Assembly (NCBI GenBank): GCA_934644775.1
Contig: CAKUDB010000010.1
Coordinates: 16,423 to 80,422, forward strand
Length of the DNA stretch: 64,000 bases
From: an uncultured bacterium
Lineage (GTDB): Bacteria; Vulcanimicrobiota; Xenobia; Xenobiales; Xenobiaceae
Reading direction: 5' to 3'
Shown piece after piece: positions 31,800 through 40,618 of this stretch (the first letter of the stretch is position 1; every line of letters begins with the position of its first letter). Made by a program: the position numbers and the translations under genes. The notes below the pieces were generated by a model that did not search any database, was not told the origin of the DNA, and worked only from the letters and a program-made list of their open reading frames with translations.

Positions 31800-33845
31800 T
31801 TAGCCGCCAATCATATCCTTTTCTTTTTCAAAGAGGTCGTTGAGCTGCTTTCTAGCTGTAGATCCTGAAGTGGCAGCTCCGTCTAAAGAATCTAAACCAA
31901 GAGAGCTGAAAGATACTTTAGTTGCAAAAGTTTGGTTATGGATCTCAGCTGCCAATTTTTCAGCAGTCTTCTTGGTATCATTTTCCAACTTTACTGAAGA
32001 CGACGAGAGTATGCGGCCATCTAAACCGTAAAGTTCAGCTGCCATTCTATTGCCTTGCATATGGATACGCATAGTTAAGCCGGTATGGGTAACTTTAAAG
32101 CGAGGAGACCTTCCTAACATGCTGATAAGGTATCGGGCCGCCGAAGAGCCGTCACCCTGACAAGTAATGGGAACGCTTATTTCCATATGGCGTATAGAAG
32201 TAGGGGTTGAAGTAATCAGTTGGGCATAAAAATTGGCTGCAGTTTGGAAGTCACCCCGCCTATAAGCCAGTTGAGCCACCCTGGCGGCGGCCCAGGAGCG
32301 CACTAAATGGGCTGCCTGAGGCAAGGTTTTTAGGGCCTTTTGGTAATTTTTTAATGAGGTATCGTAATTGCCAAATTGGTAAGCGATCTCGGCTCGGTAT
32401 AACAAGAGATAAGGTTCTTCTACAGGTAAATTATCAGGAGCTTCGGCAAAGATCTCATCTATAGCCGCAGTACACAATCCTGGGCCCAAAATTTTAATCA
32501 GTAACGGCTTATAACATTCGGCAACGCTGATAGATTGGGCATTGTAAGGGCGGAAACTGCTGGCTACGCGCTTATTTTCAGTAATTAGAGCGCGAATACG
32601 TGAGGAAGAACGCCACAATTGATAACTTATAGCTATAATTTGGGTGCGCGTTTTCAAACTTTTCCAAAAAGGCGTCCAGCTAAGCTCTTCGCGCTTACAT
32701 TCACGCCAGGCTTTTAAGGAAGCATACCAAGTGAGTAAGTTGCCAGCTTCAGCTTGATCGACGTCCAAGGAAGTGCCTCCTTGGCGGTCGGGACGATTGA
32801 CTAAACGTTTTAAACGCTCACAAGCTTCGGGGATAAAGCCCAATTCCATAAGCAAAGTGCCGGTTGTTTGCAAATTATCGGCCATAAATTGCTGATAGAG
32901 AAATGGACGCATAGCTCGAGCTCGCTCGTAAGTCTTTTTGAGGCAACTGGCTGCGTCGGTAAATTTAGCCTCAGCTATATATAAATTGGTCAAATCACTA
33001 AAAGGGTTGGTGTAGGATTGATCGCTAAAGGGGACGCGGGAAGCTTCATTAAAAAGCTGTTCGGCTTCATCAAAGCGCCCTAAGGCTAAAGCCGCTTCGC
33101 CACAATTGCGTAAGACGGTCGAATCTGGAGTCTTGCCTTTCTCTTTGGTTTCGTTGATTAAATTGCGAAAAGCATTGTAAGAAGCTTGATAATTGCCACA
33201 TTCCGACTCCAAAGCCCCCAGACTATTCCAAGCTATCTCTCTAGCCAAGAGATTGCCAGAATTGAAGGCGTCGGAAATTACTTGGCGAGCCTCTTCCTCT
33301 CGGTCTAGTTTCATCAAGGGCCAGGCTTTATCTACGGCAAAGTAGCCAAAGCCTGGCACGCTGTCCAACTCGTCTACCACTTTTATCTTGGCTTTGTATT
33401 CGTCCATTTCGCCCAAAACCTGAGCTAGCTGGATCTGGACGCCCAAAAACAAAGAAGCGTCGCTGCTGTTACCATAGCTTTTCAAGCGGCGCGATAAAGT
33501 TTTTTTAGCCAACTCTAAATTGTGGCGAGCTCTGGGTAGATCGCCTTCAGCACAATGAAAAATTACTCCCAAAACGGCATGGCCGACGGGAGAGTTTTTA
33601 TCTTGCTTAAGCTTGTTTTCGGCAAACTTGCGCCAAGAGATCATATTCTTGCTGTCGTTAGCTATTTGCAACAGCTCTTCACCGCCTATATTGCCTTTGC
33701 TCAGAGTTTCGAAAGTGGGAGAGCTCTCCTCGCTTAGGGCCGGGCTGCCGACTAAAGGTATCATGGACAAAGTAAATAGCACGGTAATGGTGATAAAGAC
33801 AATTTTATACCAACCATTGGAGCGAATTGAAAAAACTTGGCACAT
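31800..33845 (-). CDS. Secreted TPR/Sel1-like protein of unknown function
   Basis: A 681-residue protein starting with a signal-anchor (IVFITITVLFTLSMIPL). It is mostly alpha-helical with repeated TPR-like units (e.g. ARVAQLAYRRGDFQTAANFYAQL, KAWPLMKLDREEEARQVI). The last ~100 residues are a small beta-rich domain (RFKVTHTGLTMRIHMQ...ELYGLDGRILSSS) that I do not recognise. No catalytic motif is apparent. Position between moxR and dedA in the same operon-like run suggests an envelope or assembly function. There are 5-8 aromatic-rich, perhaps scaffold, repeats; the second TPR protein at 4.0 kb is not similar enough to be a clear paralogue. Confidence 0.7.
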   Translation of the reverse strand: MCQVFSIRSNGWYKIVFITITVLFTLSMIPLVGSPALSEESSPTFETLSKGNIGGEELLQIANDSKNMISWRKFAENKLKQDKNSPVGHAVLGVIFHCAEGDLPRARHNLELAKKTLSRRLKSYGNSSDASLFLGVQIQLAQVLGEMDEYKAKIKVVDELDSVPGFGYFAVDKAWPLMKLDREEEARQVISDAFNSGNLLAREIAWNSLGALESECGNYQASYNAFRNLINETKEKGKTPDSTVLRNCGEAALALGRFDEAEQLFNEASRVPFSDQSYTNPFSDLTNLYIAEAKFTDAASCLKKTYERARAMRPFLYQQFMADNLQTTGTLLMELGFIPEACERLKRLVNRPDRQGGTSLDVDQAEAGNLLTWYASLKAWRECKREELSWTPFWKSLKTRTQIIAISYQLWRSSSRIRALITENKRVASSFRPYNAQSISVAECYKPLLIKILGPGLCTAAIDEIFAEAPDNLPVEEPYLLLYRAEIAYQFGNYDTSLKNYQKALKTLPQAAHLVRSWAAARVAQLAYRRGDFQTAANFYAQLITSTPTSIRHMEISVPITCQGDGSSAARYLISMLGRSPRFKVTHTGLTMRIHMQGNRMAAELYGLDGRILSSSSVKLENDTKKTAEKLAAEIHNQTFATKVSFSSLGLDSLDGAATSGSTARKQLNDLFEKEKDMIGG

Positions 33846-33893
33846 GCAACTCTTTCCCTTTTGAACAGTTTTTTTATGTTCAGCTTTACTTTC

Positions 33894-33928
33894 AGATCTA
33901 ATGATCTTTTCATTAGATCATTAGATCT
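33894..33928. repeat. Perfect 14-bp inverted repeat between moxR and TPR genes
   Basis: AGATCTAATGATCT at 33894-33907 is repeated inverted at 33915-33928 around a 7-nt centre (TTTCATT). There is no T-tract after either arm, so it is not a standard terminator. It lies between the moxR stop and the TPR gene start, and is either an operator, an mRNA-processing hairpin, or a poorly conserved terminator. Confidence 0.6.
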
Positions 33929-33933
33929 AAAGG

Positions 33934-34944
33934 CTATTTCTTAAGCGTCGAGCGGCATAAGGCTTCCAGAGGGCCTTTGCAACATTCTCTTATGACTTTA
34001 ATCGGATCTTCAATACCGGCAGCCAATTCTAAACGATGGGCGAATACATAGGGCACAAGGTAAGAGACGTCCTCGGCAGTTACATAATCGCGAGCCCTTT
34101 TCAGGGCGCAAGCTTTGAGGGCTGGCAGCATTAAGACCAAGCTGCGGGTAGATATACCCTGAGCGACGTGGGGCGATTGGCGCACAGCGTTGGCCATATC
34201 TACTAAGCATTGGTTTATGCGATCATCGACATATATATATTGATCGATAGCTTGACGAGCGTCTAGAATTGCCGTCTTGGGTACCATAGGAAAGTCGTTG
34301 CCCGGAGGGGTGCGTCGTTCCTGAATAGAGCGCAGTACGTCCAATTCCGACTCTCTATCGATATTATTCATGCGGATCTTGAAGAGAAAACGGTCATGCT
34401 GAGCTACTGGCAAAGGATAAGTACCAGCTTGGTCTCTGGGGTTTTGGGTAGCAATTACAAAGAAAAGCTTGCCCAAATTGTGGGAAGTATTATCTACAGT
34501 TACTTGTTTTTCGGCCATAGCTTCGAGCATAGCGGCTTGAACTTTGGGAGAAGTACGGTTAATTTCGTCGGCCAGCACCACATGAGCAAAAATGGGGCCG
34601 GGGCGGAAGGTGAAAGTGCCGTTCTCCGGCTCGAAAACTGTCATACCGGTAATGTCGGAAGGGAGCAAGTCGGGAGTAAATTGGATACGCCTAAACATCG
34701 TGATCGGAGGTTCGGGATTATCATTATATATAGAATCTCCCAAGGCTTTGGCTAAAGTTGTTTTTCCCGAGCCGGGGAAATCTTCCAAGAGCACATGGCC
34801 GTCAGCTAAAAGGGCTATCAAAATAAGTTCGATAACGCGATCTCGGCCGCGCACCGCTCTTTTTAAGCGCGACTCCATAGTAAGGAGTAAATTGTAAGCC
34901 TTATCTAAGCGAGCAGCTCGGTTAGCTTGCGAAGTTCTATCCAA
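33934..34944 (-). CDS. MoxR-family AAA+ ATPase
   Basis: A 336-residue AAA+ ATPase of the MoxR type, which usually acts as a chaperone with a VWA protein. Walker A GSGKTT at ~58-63, Walker B VVLADEINRTSP (DEIN), sensor 1 FFVIATQNP and the arginine-finger regions are intact. The start is a TTG supported by a strong GGAGGAAA site. Directly upstream on the same strand are a transglutaminase and a DUF58 protein, the classic MoxR partners; the VWA gene normally found with them is not in the window. Confidence 0.93.
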   Translation of the reverse strand: MDRTSQANRAARLDKAYNLLLTMESRLKRAVRGRDRVIELILIALLADGHVLLEDFPGSGKTTLAKALGDSIYNDNPEPPITMFRRIQFTPDLLPSDITGMTVFEPENGTFTFRPGPIFAHVVLADEINRTSPKVQAAMLEAMAEKQVTVDNTSHNLGKLFFVIATQNPRDQAGTYPLPVAQHDRFLFKIRMNNIDRESELDVLRSIQERRTPPGNDFPMVPKTAILDARQAIDQYIYVDDRINQCLVDMANAVRQSPHVAQGISTRSLVLMLPALKACALKRARDYVTAEDVSYLVPYVFAHRLELAAGIEDPIKVIRECCKGPLEALCRSTLKK

Positions 34945-35003
34945 GATAAGTTTCCTCCGTCTAAGTAGACATTAGTTTGATAAATGAAATAAATCGATAT
35001 TTT

Positions 35004-37355
35004 TTAGTGCACGAAGAGCCAGGCAAAAGGATTAAATATGCCCAAAAGACGCCGCCACCAAGGGGCACAATTGGATAATTCTGACTTTAACTGAGCATAG
35101 TGAGTAGCACACTCGGAAGTGTTGGGCAAGGGGGTGCGGGAAGTAAATTGGACTTGAGCATTTTCCCCTAAATGGTAACGCACATGCCATTGGGTTAACT
35201 TTTGCAAAGCGGGTAACTTATCGGCCCAGCGGGAAGCAAACTCTTCGCGCGTCTCTCCGTAGCGGCGGCGTATGCCTATTTCGGCTAACGATACCAAAGC
35301 TGCTTTGTATACCCAGTCGGCTCGCTTGCTACCACTGCTTAAATGGGCCATTAAGTGGATATAAATTTTGTGAACCCAAGCGCCCAGGAAAGCCAAAACC
35401 GCTGCCAGAGCCAGTAAATATCCCAAAGCTTTGGCTAAAGAGCGCATTTGCATTTGCATATCGAGCGGTTTTTGGGATACGCCCTCTTTGTTCGTCGATT
35501 CTTCGCGGGCCATTTCGCCGAACATCTTTTGTAAATCGGGATCGGGCGGATCTGGAGGAGTTACGTTGGAGTGCTCGGGAGAAACGTCGATAGGATACCA
35601 ACCTAGGCCCTGGACGTATACTTCACACCAAGAGTGGCCGCTATTATTCATAATCAAGAGAGCCGATCCGCCGTAAGTATTTTTGGCATCTACGGCGTAG
35701 CCTTCGGCTACACGGGCGGGAATGCCAATAGAGCGACACAGATAGGCCAAAGCATTAGCATTATGGACACAGTAGCCTATCCGATCTCCGAAAAGGTATT
35801 TGGAAACGACGTCATCCTTATCGGTAATCCTTACCTTGGTATCGTAAGTGCTGTTTTTATCTAGCCATAGTTTCATAATATAGACTTTAGCCATAGGTAA
35901 AGACTTGAAAGAAGGGGGCAAATCTTGCTGAATTTTTAAAGCTAACTCCTTATAACGCTTATCATCGGGAAGTTGAGTATAATAATCTATATCGGCTTTC
36001 GACCATTGGGGATTGTTAAGCTTAGCTTGGAGTAAAGTCTCTATTTTGCCAGTAAAAGAGCGCGAATCTACGCTGTAAGCTCCTACAAATTGGCCGCTAT
36101 TGGGATTAGAAGCCGCTTTCATAGCTACAGGATTAAGTAAGCCGAACGGTTTGCTGTGAGTCTCAATCAAGCTGACCTTAGTATTTACCGCTTTAGTTTT
36201 GGCAATATCTACTTGCGGAGGGGTAAGCGGATTAGGCGCACTAAATTGAGGAAAACCTGAAGCGACGTCGTGATCGTAACGCCCAGAAATGTCATTGACC
36301 AATTTGCGACCGTTAAAGAAGCTCTTAGCCTCCTGGCGGAAGTAATAGTAGCCTTCTGGAGGAGTATAATCGTCGTTAAAGACAACTACAGCCACAGGCT
36401 TAGACTTGGGAGCTTGTGAAGAGTTATCATTTTTATCCTGATTGTCACTTTGGCCTGCGCCCTGGTTATTATCTTTGTCGTTATTTTGCCCATTGGAATT
36501 ATTATTCCGATCTTTATCGCCTTGTTTTTGTTGGCCTTGGTCAGGCTGTTGGTCTTGATTCTTATTATCTTTTTGCTGATTTTGACCGCTGCTGCCGCCC
36601 TCTTTGCCTTTGGTTTCTTCTTGTTGCTCGCCTTTAGCGTTGCCACTTAAAAGTTGCTCGGGCAAAGGTTGGCGCAAATCTTTAAGAGGCAGAAAAACTC
36701 CCACTAAAGAGATAATGACGATCAAAATCGACAGGTCGATCAAAGTACGTTTATTAAAGCGTCCCACGATAAGGAAGACTAGGGCTATAGCTAAAATAAC
36801 GCCGGCGGCAATAAAGAAGGGAATAGGATCCCAGCCCCTGGACCAGAGCGGATCGACGAAGAAGTAAGGTCGGCTGATAAAACCGTCGCGATGGGCCGAC
36901 AAGGGCAAAAGAGCAATGTTAGCTACGATAATTAGCTCGACGGCCACAAACCAGGGCTTACGTATGCTTATGCCATGAATAACCATGACTAAGAAGAGGC
37001 AATTTATAAACCAAACCAACCCTTGAGAAAATAAGCTGGCATTTTCTGGAGAGGCAAAGAGGGAAGCGACAAAGGCGCTATTGACGGGAATAGAGGCCAG
37101 GTAGACGAAAATACGATCTAGCACCAAGGCTCCCAGAGCAAAAACTGGTATGCGCCAACGTTTGGAAGAGAGCCAATAGGAGAGCCAAAAGCCTAAAATT
37201 CCTCCAACAAAGGCTCCGAAAACACCATTGGCAACAGAAATAGTGGAAGCATTGATGGCTAAAATTACGCCCCACATTAAACTGTTAAAAGAGCGCTCCA
37301 AAAATGTGCCTATACCAAAAGAAGATTTTTTCTTTTCGGAGGTAATGACGTCCAT
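35004..37355 (-). CDS. Transglutaminase-like membrane protein (MoxR cluster)
   Basis: A 783-residue protein with about six N-terminal membrane helices (residues ~20-230), a Gln/Asn/Asp/Lys-rich low-complexity linker (~240-320), then a transglutaminase-like domain. The catalytic triad is present: C529 in IGYCVHN, H574 in SGHSWCEVYV, and D590 in PIDVSPE. A C-terminal helix near 655-675 anchors the end, followed by a ~100-residue DUF4129-like tail. Bacterial members of this group are thought to modify or cross-link envelope proteins, but substrates are mostly unknown. The linker reads as N/D-rich and could be disordered and extracytoplasmic. It starts 7 nt after the DUF58 stop. Confidence 0.85.
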   Translation of the reverse strand: MDVITSEKKKSSFGIGTFLERSFNSLMWGVILAINASTISVANGVFGAFVGGILGFWLSYWLSSKRWRIPVFALGALVLDRIFVYLASIPVNSAFVASLFASPENASLFSQGLVWFINCLFLVMVIHGISIRKPWFVAVELIIVANIALLPLSAHRDGFISRPYFFVDPLWSRGWDPIPFFIAAGVILAIALVFLIVGRFNKRTLIDLSILIVIISLVGVFLPLKDLRQPLPEQLLSGNAKGEQQEETKGKEGGSSGQNQQKDNKNQDQQPDQGQQKQGDKDRNNNSNGQNNDKDNNQGAGQSDNQDKNDNSSQAPKSKPVAVVVFNDDYTPPEGYYYFRQEAKSFFNGRKLVNDISGRYDHDVASGFPQFSAPNPLTPPQVDIAKTKAVNTKVSLIETHSKPFGLLNPVAMKAASNPNSGQFVGAYSVDSRSFTGKIETLLQAKLNNPQWSKADIDYYTQLPDDKRYKELALKIQQDLPPSFKSLPMAKVYIMKLWLDKNSTYDTKVRITDKDDVVSKYLFGDRIGYCVHNANALAYLCRSIGIPARVAEGYAVDAKNTYGGSALLIMNNSGHSWCEVYVQGLGWYPIDVSPEHSNVTPPDPPDPDLQKMFGEMAREESTNKEGVSQKPLDMQMQMRSLAKALGYLLALAAVLAFLGAWVHKIYIHLMAHLSSGSKRADWVYKAALVSLAEIGIRRRYGETREEFASRWADKLPALQKLTQWHVRYHLGENAQVQFTSRTPLPNTSECATHYAQLKSELSNCAPWWRRLLGIFNPFAWLFVH

Positions 37356-37362
37356 ATTGTGA

Positions 37363-38739
37363 CTAGACCGCCTTTTCCTGAGCTTGCAGATAAGCAGCCG
37401 CGTTATTTATAATACGCCCCGTAGTGGTCTCGCATAAGATCATGGGAGTAGTGGGACTTTGTAAAGTTTGGGCAATTTGGGAAGGGGCCTCCAAATGTAC
37501 GGTTTGGGTCTCGATATAGAGCCACTTTTGCCAAGACTCTTTCTTGACATTTTCGGCTTCGGTTAAGTTTTGGTCGAATCCCATAAGCCAGGTAATGGTA
37601 AGATGAGTATCCCTTACCGCTCCTAGAGCACTCTTTACCCAGTCTCCATAAGCGGCTGGCACAAAGACAAAACAGCTGTGATAGCCGAGTTTGGAAGCTT
37701 CTTCCAAGAATTTTTTTAAGCCGCAGAGGGCTCTCGATTCTGCATTCCCAGAAGAAGCCAGAAAATCTAGCGCTTCACTCATAATTGAAGTAGTACCGAC
37801 GCAACCGTCGACACCAAAAAGCCAGCTCTCGCCCAAAATCCTAGACTCGAGAATCGAGCGGGCAAAAGCGGCGCTGGCTTCATCGTTGGGCCCTGATACC
37901 AAGTAGGCACAAGTGCGCGTCTGGGCGGTCAGGGCCCTCTCTGGCATACGTACAACCAAACGCCGGTTGCGGGCATAAACTTTCCATAAGATTGAGCGGG
38001 AAGAGTCGCCGGGAACGTATTGGCGCATCTCTATAAGGTCTCCCTGAGGGGATCCGAAAGGATCGGAAATATCTTCACCGCCGGCCATGCTTAAGGTTAT
38101 GCTGCTACTTTTAACGAGGCCCGGTTTGGGATAAGCCTTAAACTTAACCTTTTGGGTACTGACCCAAGTTACTTTGGCTAGCCCCAAAATATCTTCCACT
38201 TCAAAGCGGCGGCTGATTTTTTCCACACTGCAACGATGGTTGACCGTAATATACTCGGATATAGAGGAGAAACCTTGCCTACATTCGCTCTCTACTTCTA
38301 AGGGATAAAGCCACTTAATAGAGACGTTAACGAAGGGAAGCGGTAAAAAAGGCAACTCTAAACCTGTTTTGGACTGGTACATGGTAGAGGTGTTTATATC
38401 GGTCAAGCCGATCTCGCATTTAGCTTTCCAATGGATAGCTAAATAGATAGCCCCTATACTTACTGCTAAAACCATCAGTATACCCACAACCATGAGGGCT
38501 ACGGAAGCGGAGATCCAGACAATATCATCTTGACCTAAGGCTATAAAATAGAAAGTTAAGGCCAGCAAAATTATATAAGCTAGTCCCATACCGGTAATAG
38601 GAATAAAGCCGCCCAACGTCTTTAGGAAACTGAGAGTCTTCGCCAAAGCGCCGCTCCAAATGGCAGTCCAAGAAGGTTGTCGAGCTGAATCACTCTTTAA
38701 AAGTTGGTTATTTTCGGGCAGGACAGTCAAGTTTGTCAT
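37363..38739 (-). CDS. DUF58 protein of the MoxR-transglutaminase cluster
   Basis: A 458-residue protein with two N-terminal membrane helices (LAYIILLALTFYFIALG; SVALMVVGILMVLAVSIGAIYLAI, ~55-115) and a C-terminal DUF58 domain. The DUF58 core motif is present as MRQYVPGDSSRSILWKVYARNRRLVVR near 232-260. DUF58 proteins, often with VWA-like folds, work with MoxR ATPases and membrane transglutaminases. First gene of the long minus-strand block; a possible promoter lies upstream. Confidence 0.85.
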   Translation of the reverse strand: MTNLTVLPENNQLLKSDSARQPSWTAIWSGALAKTLSFLKTLGGFIPITGMGLAYIILLALTFYFIALGQDDIVWISASVALMVVGILMVLAVSIGAIYLAIHWKAKCEIGLTDINTSTMYQSKTGLELPFLPLPFVNVSIKWLYPLEVESECRQGFSSISEYITVNHRCSVEKISRRFEVEDILGLAKVTWVSTQKVKFKAYPKPGLVKSSSITLSMAGGEDISDPFGSPQGDLIEMRQYVPGDSSRSILWKVYARNRRLVVRMPERALTAQTRTCAYLVSGPNDEASAAFARSILESRILGESWLFGVDGCVGTTSIMSEALDFLASSGNAESRALCGLKKFLEEASKLGYHSCFVFVPAAYGDWVKSALGAVRDTHLTITWLMGFDQNLTEAENVKKESWQKWLYIETQTVHLEAPSQIAQTLQSPTTPMILCETTTGRIINNAAAYLQAQEKAV

Positions 38740-38761
38740 CTCTTACTCTTTCACTCCGCTT

Positions 38762-38793
38762 ATTATAACAAAGACAGAGGCCGATTGGGTCAA
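38762..38793 (-). promoter_or_regulatory. Possible promoter for the DUF58 operon
   Basis: On the minus strand, TTGACC (38788-38793) is followed by GTTATA or TATAAT (within 38762-38769) after 18-20 bp. It lies ~25 nt before the DUF58 start. The spacing is slightly long, so confidence is modest. Confidence 0.4.
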
Positions 38794-38816
38794 TCGAATT
38801 ATTAGGCTTTTAATAT

Positions 38817-38830
38817 CAAATGGCCATTTG
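38817..38830. promoter_or_regulatory. 14-bp perfect palindrome in the divergent promoter region
   Basis: CAAATGGCCATTTG is a perfect palindrome lying upstream of the DUF58 promoter candidate, in the region shared with the divergent kinase-like gene. It may be a dimeric regulator site, but no regulator gene sits next to it. Confidence 0.4.
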
Positions 38831-38932
38831 TATTTCCTCTATATGGTAAAAAATATCAACAATAATCGGTTAGCGTTTAAATGTTAAAAAAAAATAGTTG
38901 ATCTTAGGTGGCAAGAATAATACCCTGAACTA

Positions 38933-39697
38933 ATGCAGAGCATTTCTAACATCTCTATTCCCTTGTCGTGGAAAGCTATCGTTAAGCAAGTATTTGGACT
39001 TGACGCTGAGATTCAGGCTGTCTATTTCTATGAAAGCAAGAAGAATCAGGTCTCTCGTCTCAAACTTATTGTCAACGGAGAGCCAACCGATGTAGTGGCT
39101 AAAAAATATGTTTGGGGTGATATGGATAGTGAGATAGCCGTCCTTAGGAAAGCTGGCAGCTTAGGATTGGCAGTGCCCCAATTTATCGCCCGTTTCTCCG
39201 ACATTGCTTTCTTTACTCCTGTTCCTGGGGTGGCTATGCACAATCCCCTTACCGAAGAACAAGCCCGCCTTATAGGGAAATGGATGAAAAGTTTCCATGA
39301 AAAGATGACTCCCCAAAGAGCCAGGGGTACTTTTTTACGCGGCGATTGTACTTTGAAAAATTTTATTTACGACGAAGAAGGCGGTAAAGTCTATTCTTTG
39401 GACTTCGAGCAAGCTTATTTCGGTCCGGCTGAAGATGATCTGGCTGAGTTAATAGCCACTTTACTGGCCGGCACTAAGGCCGAAAGCGTTTGGGATTCGC
39501 CCCATATTTTAGCTGTAAAGACTATGCTTAGAGCTTATAAGCGTAAATTTAACGCCCTTTTCTTATATGAAGGCATTATCCAAGGTTTAATTAACCGTAT
39601 GGAATTTCGTCAAGAATATGCTTCAGAGATTCAGATGTTAATAGATGAATTTAGAGAGCGTAAGGAACTTCTTGTCGAGTTGTTGGAAAGCAGGTAG
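38933..39697 (+). CDS. APH/Bud32-like small-molecule or protein kinase
   Basis: A 254-residue protein of the protein-kinase-like fold. Recognisable elements are the VVAKKYVWGDMDSE segment (Lys then Glu), the catalytic loop RGDCTLKNF with D138 and N143 (the usual leading His is Arg here), and a DFE metal motif at ~157 followed by EDDLAELIATLL. Such proteins include aminoglycoside phosphotransferases, fructosamine kinases and LPS heptose kinases; substrate cannot be assigned. The ATG at 38933 has no clear ribosome binding site. It is followed after 51 nt by a methyltransferase gene, with which it is probably cotranscribed. Confidence 0.65.
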   Translation: MQSISNISIPLSWKAIVKQVFGLDAEIQAVYFYESKKNQVSRLKLIVNGEPTDVVAKKYVWGDMDSEIAVLRKAGSLGLAVPQFIARFSDIAFFTPVPGVAMHNPLTEEQARLIGKWMKSFHEKMTPQRARGTFLRGDCTLKNFIYDEEGGKVYSLDFEQAYFGPAEDDLAELIATLLAGTKAESVWDSPHILAVKTMLRAYKRKFNALFLYEGIIQGLINRMEFRQEYASEIQMLIDEFRERKELLVELLESR

Positions 39698-39748
39698 CGG
39701 TTTAAGAAAGTAGCATTATCCAAGGGAAAGAAGCGGGCACAGTTAGTT

Positions 39749-40366
39749 TTGGCAAAGGTGGAGAACAAGAGATCATGGGGCTCTGTAGGGGAAGAGGCCG
39801 ATAATTTTTTACTGTGGGAAAAGCGCTACAGTATGAAAGGGCGCGGCCCCAAAGAGCCTGAGCCTTTTGTCAAAGAGTCTCTCCCTTATATGGCTCAAGG
39901 CAAAGTTTTAGATATTGCTTGTGGAGAAGGAAGACACGCCCTCTATTTAGCTCAAGCTTCACCATCTTTTAATGTTTTGGGAATAGATCGCTCGCCAACT
40001 GCTGTAAAAGTTGCTGCATCTCGAGCTGCCCAGTTGGGGGTTAGGGCCCATTTTAGGGTGCGCGATTTGGAAAAAGATTTTTTACCCGAAGAAATTTTTA
40101 ATACTATAGTGGTGACACGCTACTGGCAAGCCAACTTATGTCCCCATATTGTCAATCATTTGGCCCTGGGCGGCATCTTGGTTTACGAAACTTACACTTT
40201 AGACTATTTGCGTTATGGCGAGCGAACCCGCAGCCATCTACTTAAAAGTGGTCAATTAAAAGAAACTTTTGCTCAACTGGGCTTGCGTATCGATTATTAT
40301 GCTGAGCTTGATCGTCCTGAAACGAGAGAATACTCCGCTAGGCTTAGGGCTGTAAAAATTCTTTAA
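39749..40366 (+). CDS. Class I SAM-dependent methyltransferase (TehB-like)
   Basis: A 205-residue methyltransferase. Motif I is VLDIACGEGRHALYLAQ near 54-70, then GIDRSP (acidic position after strand 2), VRDLEKDF and the VYETY strand. Similar small enzymes are annotated as tellurite-resistance TehB-like or thiopurine-type methyltransferases; the substrate is unknown. The first in-frame start is TTG (39749), with GTG at 39758 as an alternative. Confidence 0.8.
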   Translation: MAKVENKRSWGSVGEEADNFLLWEKRYSMKGRGPKEPEPFVKESLPYMAQGKVLDIACGEGRHALYLAQASPSFNVLGIDRSPTAVKVAASRAAQLGVRAHFRVRDLEKDFLPEEIFNTIVVTRYWQANLCPHIVNHLALGGILVYETYTLDYLRYGERTRSHLLKSGQLKETFAQLGLRIDYYAELDRPETREYSARLRAVKIL

Positions 40367-40376
40367 TTTAGTCTAT

Positions 40377-40408
40377 ACTCGCTGCGAGTTTGCTGTTTTT
40401 CTTTTTTG
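40377..40408 (+). terminator. Weak terminator-like hairpin after the methyltransferase gene
   Basis: A short stem ACTC-GCTGC-GAGT (40377-40389) is followed by a T-rich run interrupted by G and C. The stem is only 4-6 bp, so this is a tentative call. Confidence 0.4.
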
Positions 40409-40618
40409 TGTTTTAAACAAGGCCTGGCCGGAGTATCGGTAGGCCTTTCCAGTTAGTTATTTCTTTAGCTACTAGCAAAACAACTTTCCCCTTTACCACT
40501 TTAATTTAATCCCGCCCGAAGTCTCCCATCTTTTGAAAAGCCCCATTCCTTGGGGGGAATGGAGGCGCTATTGGTAAAAGTATCGACTTTATAAATAAAA
40601 ACAGGCAGGTGTCGGCGT

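Noticed and set aside
36386..36867. Several overlapping frames (KK/AA-rich or hydrophobic) inside the transglutaminase gene
   Set aside because: They are shadows of the Gln/Asn/Asp/Lys-rich low-complexity linker of the transglutaminase gene in other frames.
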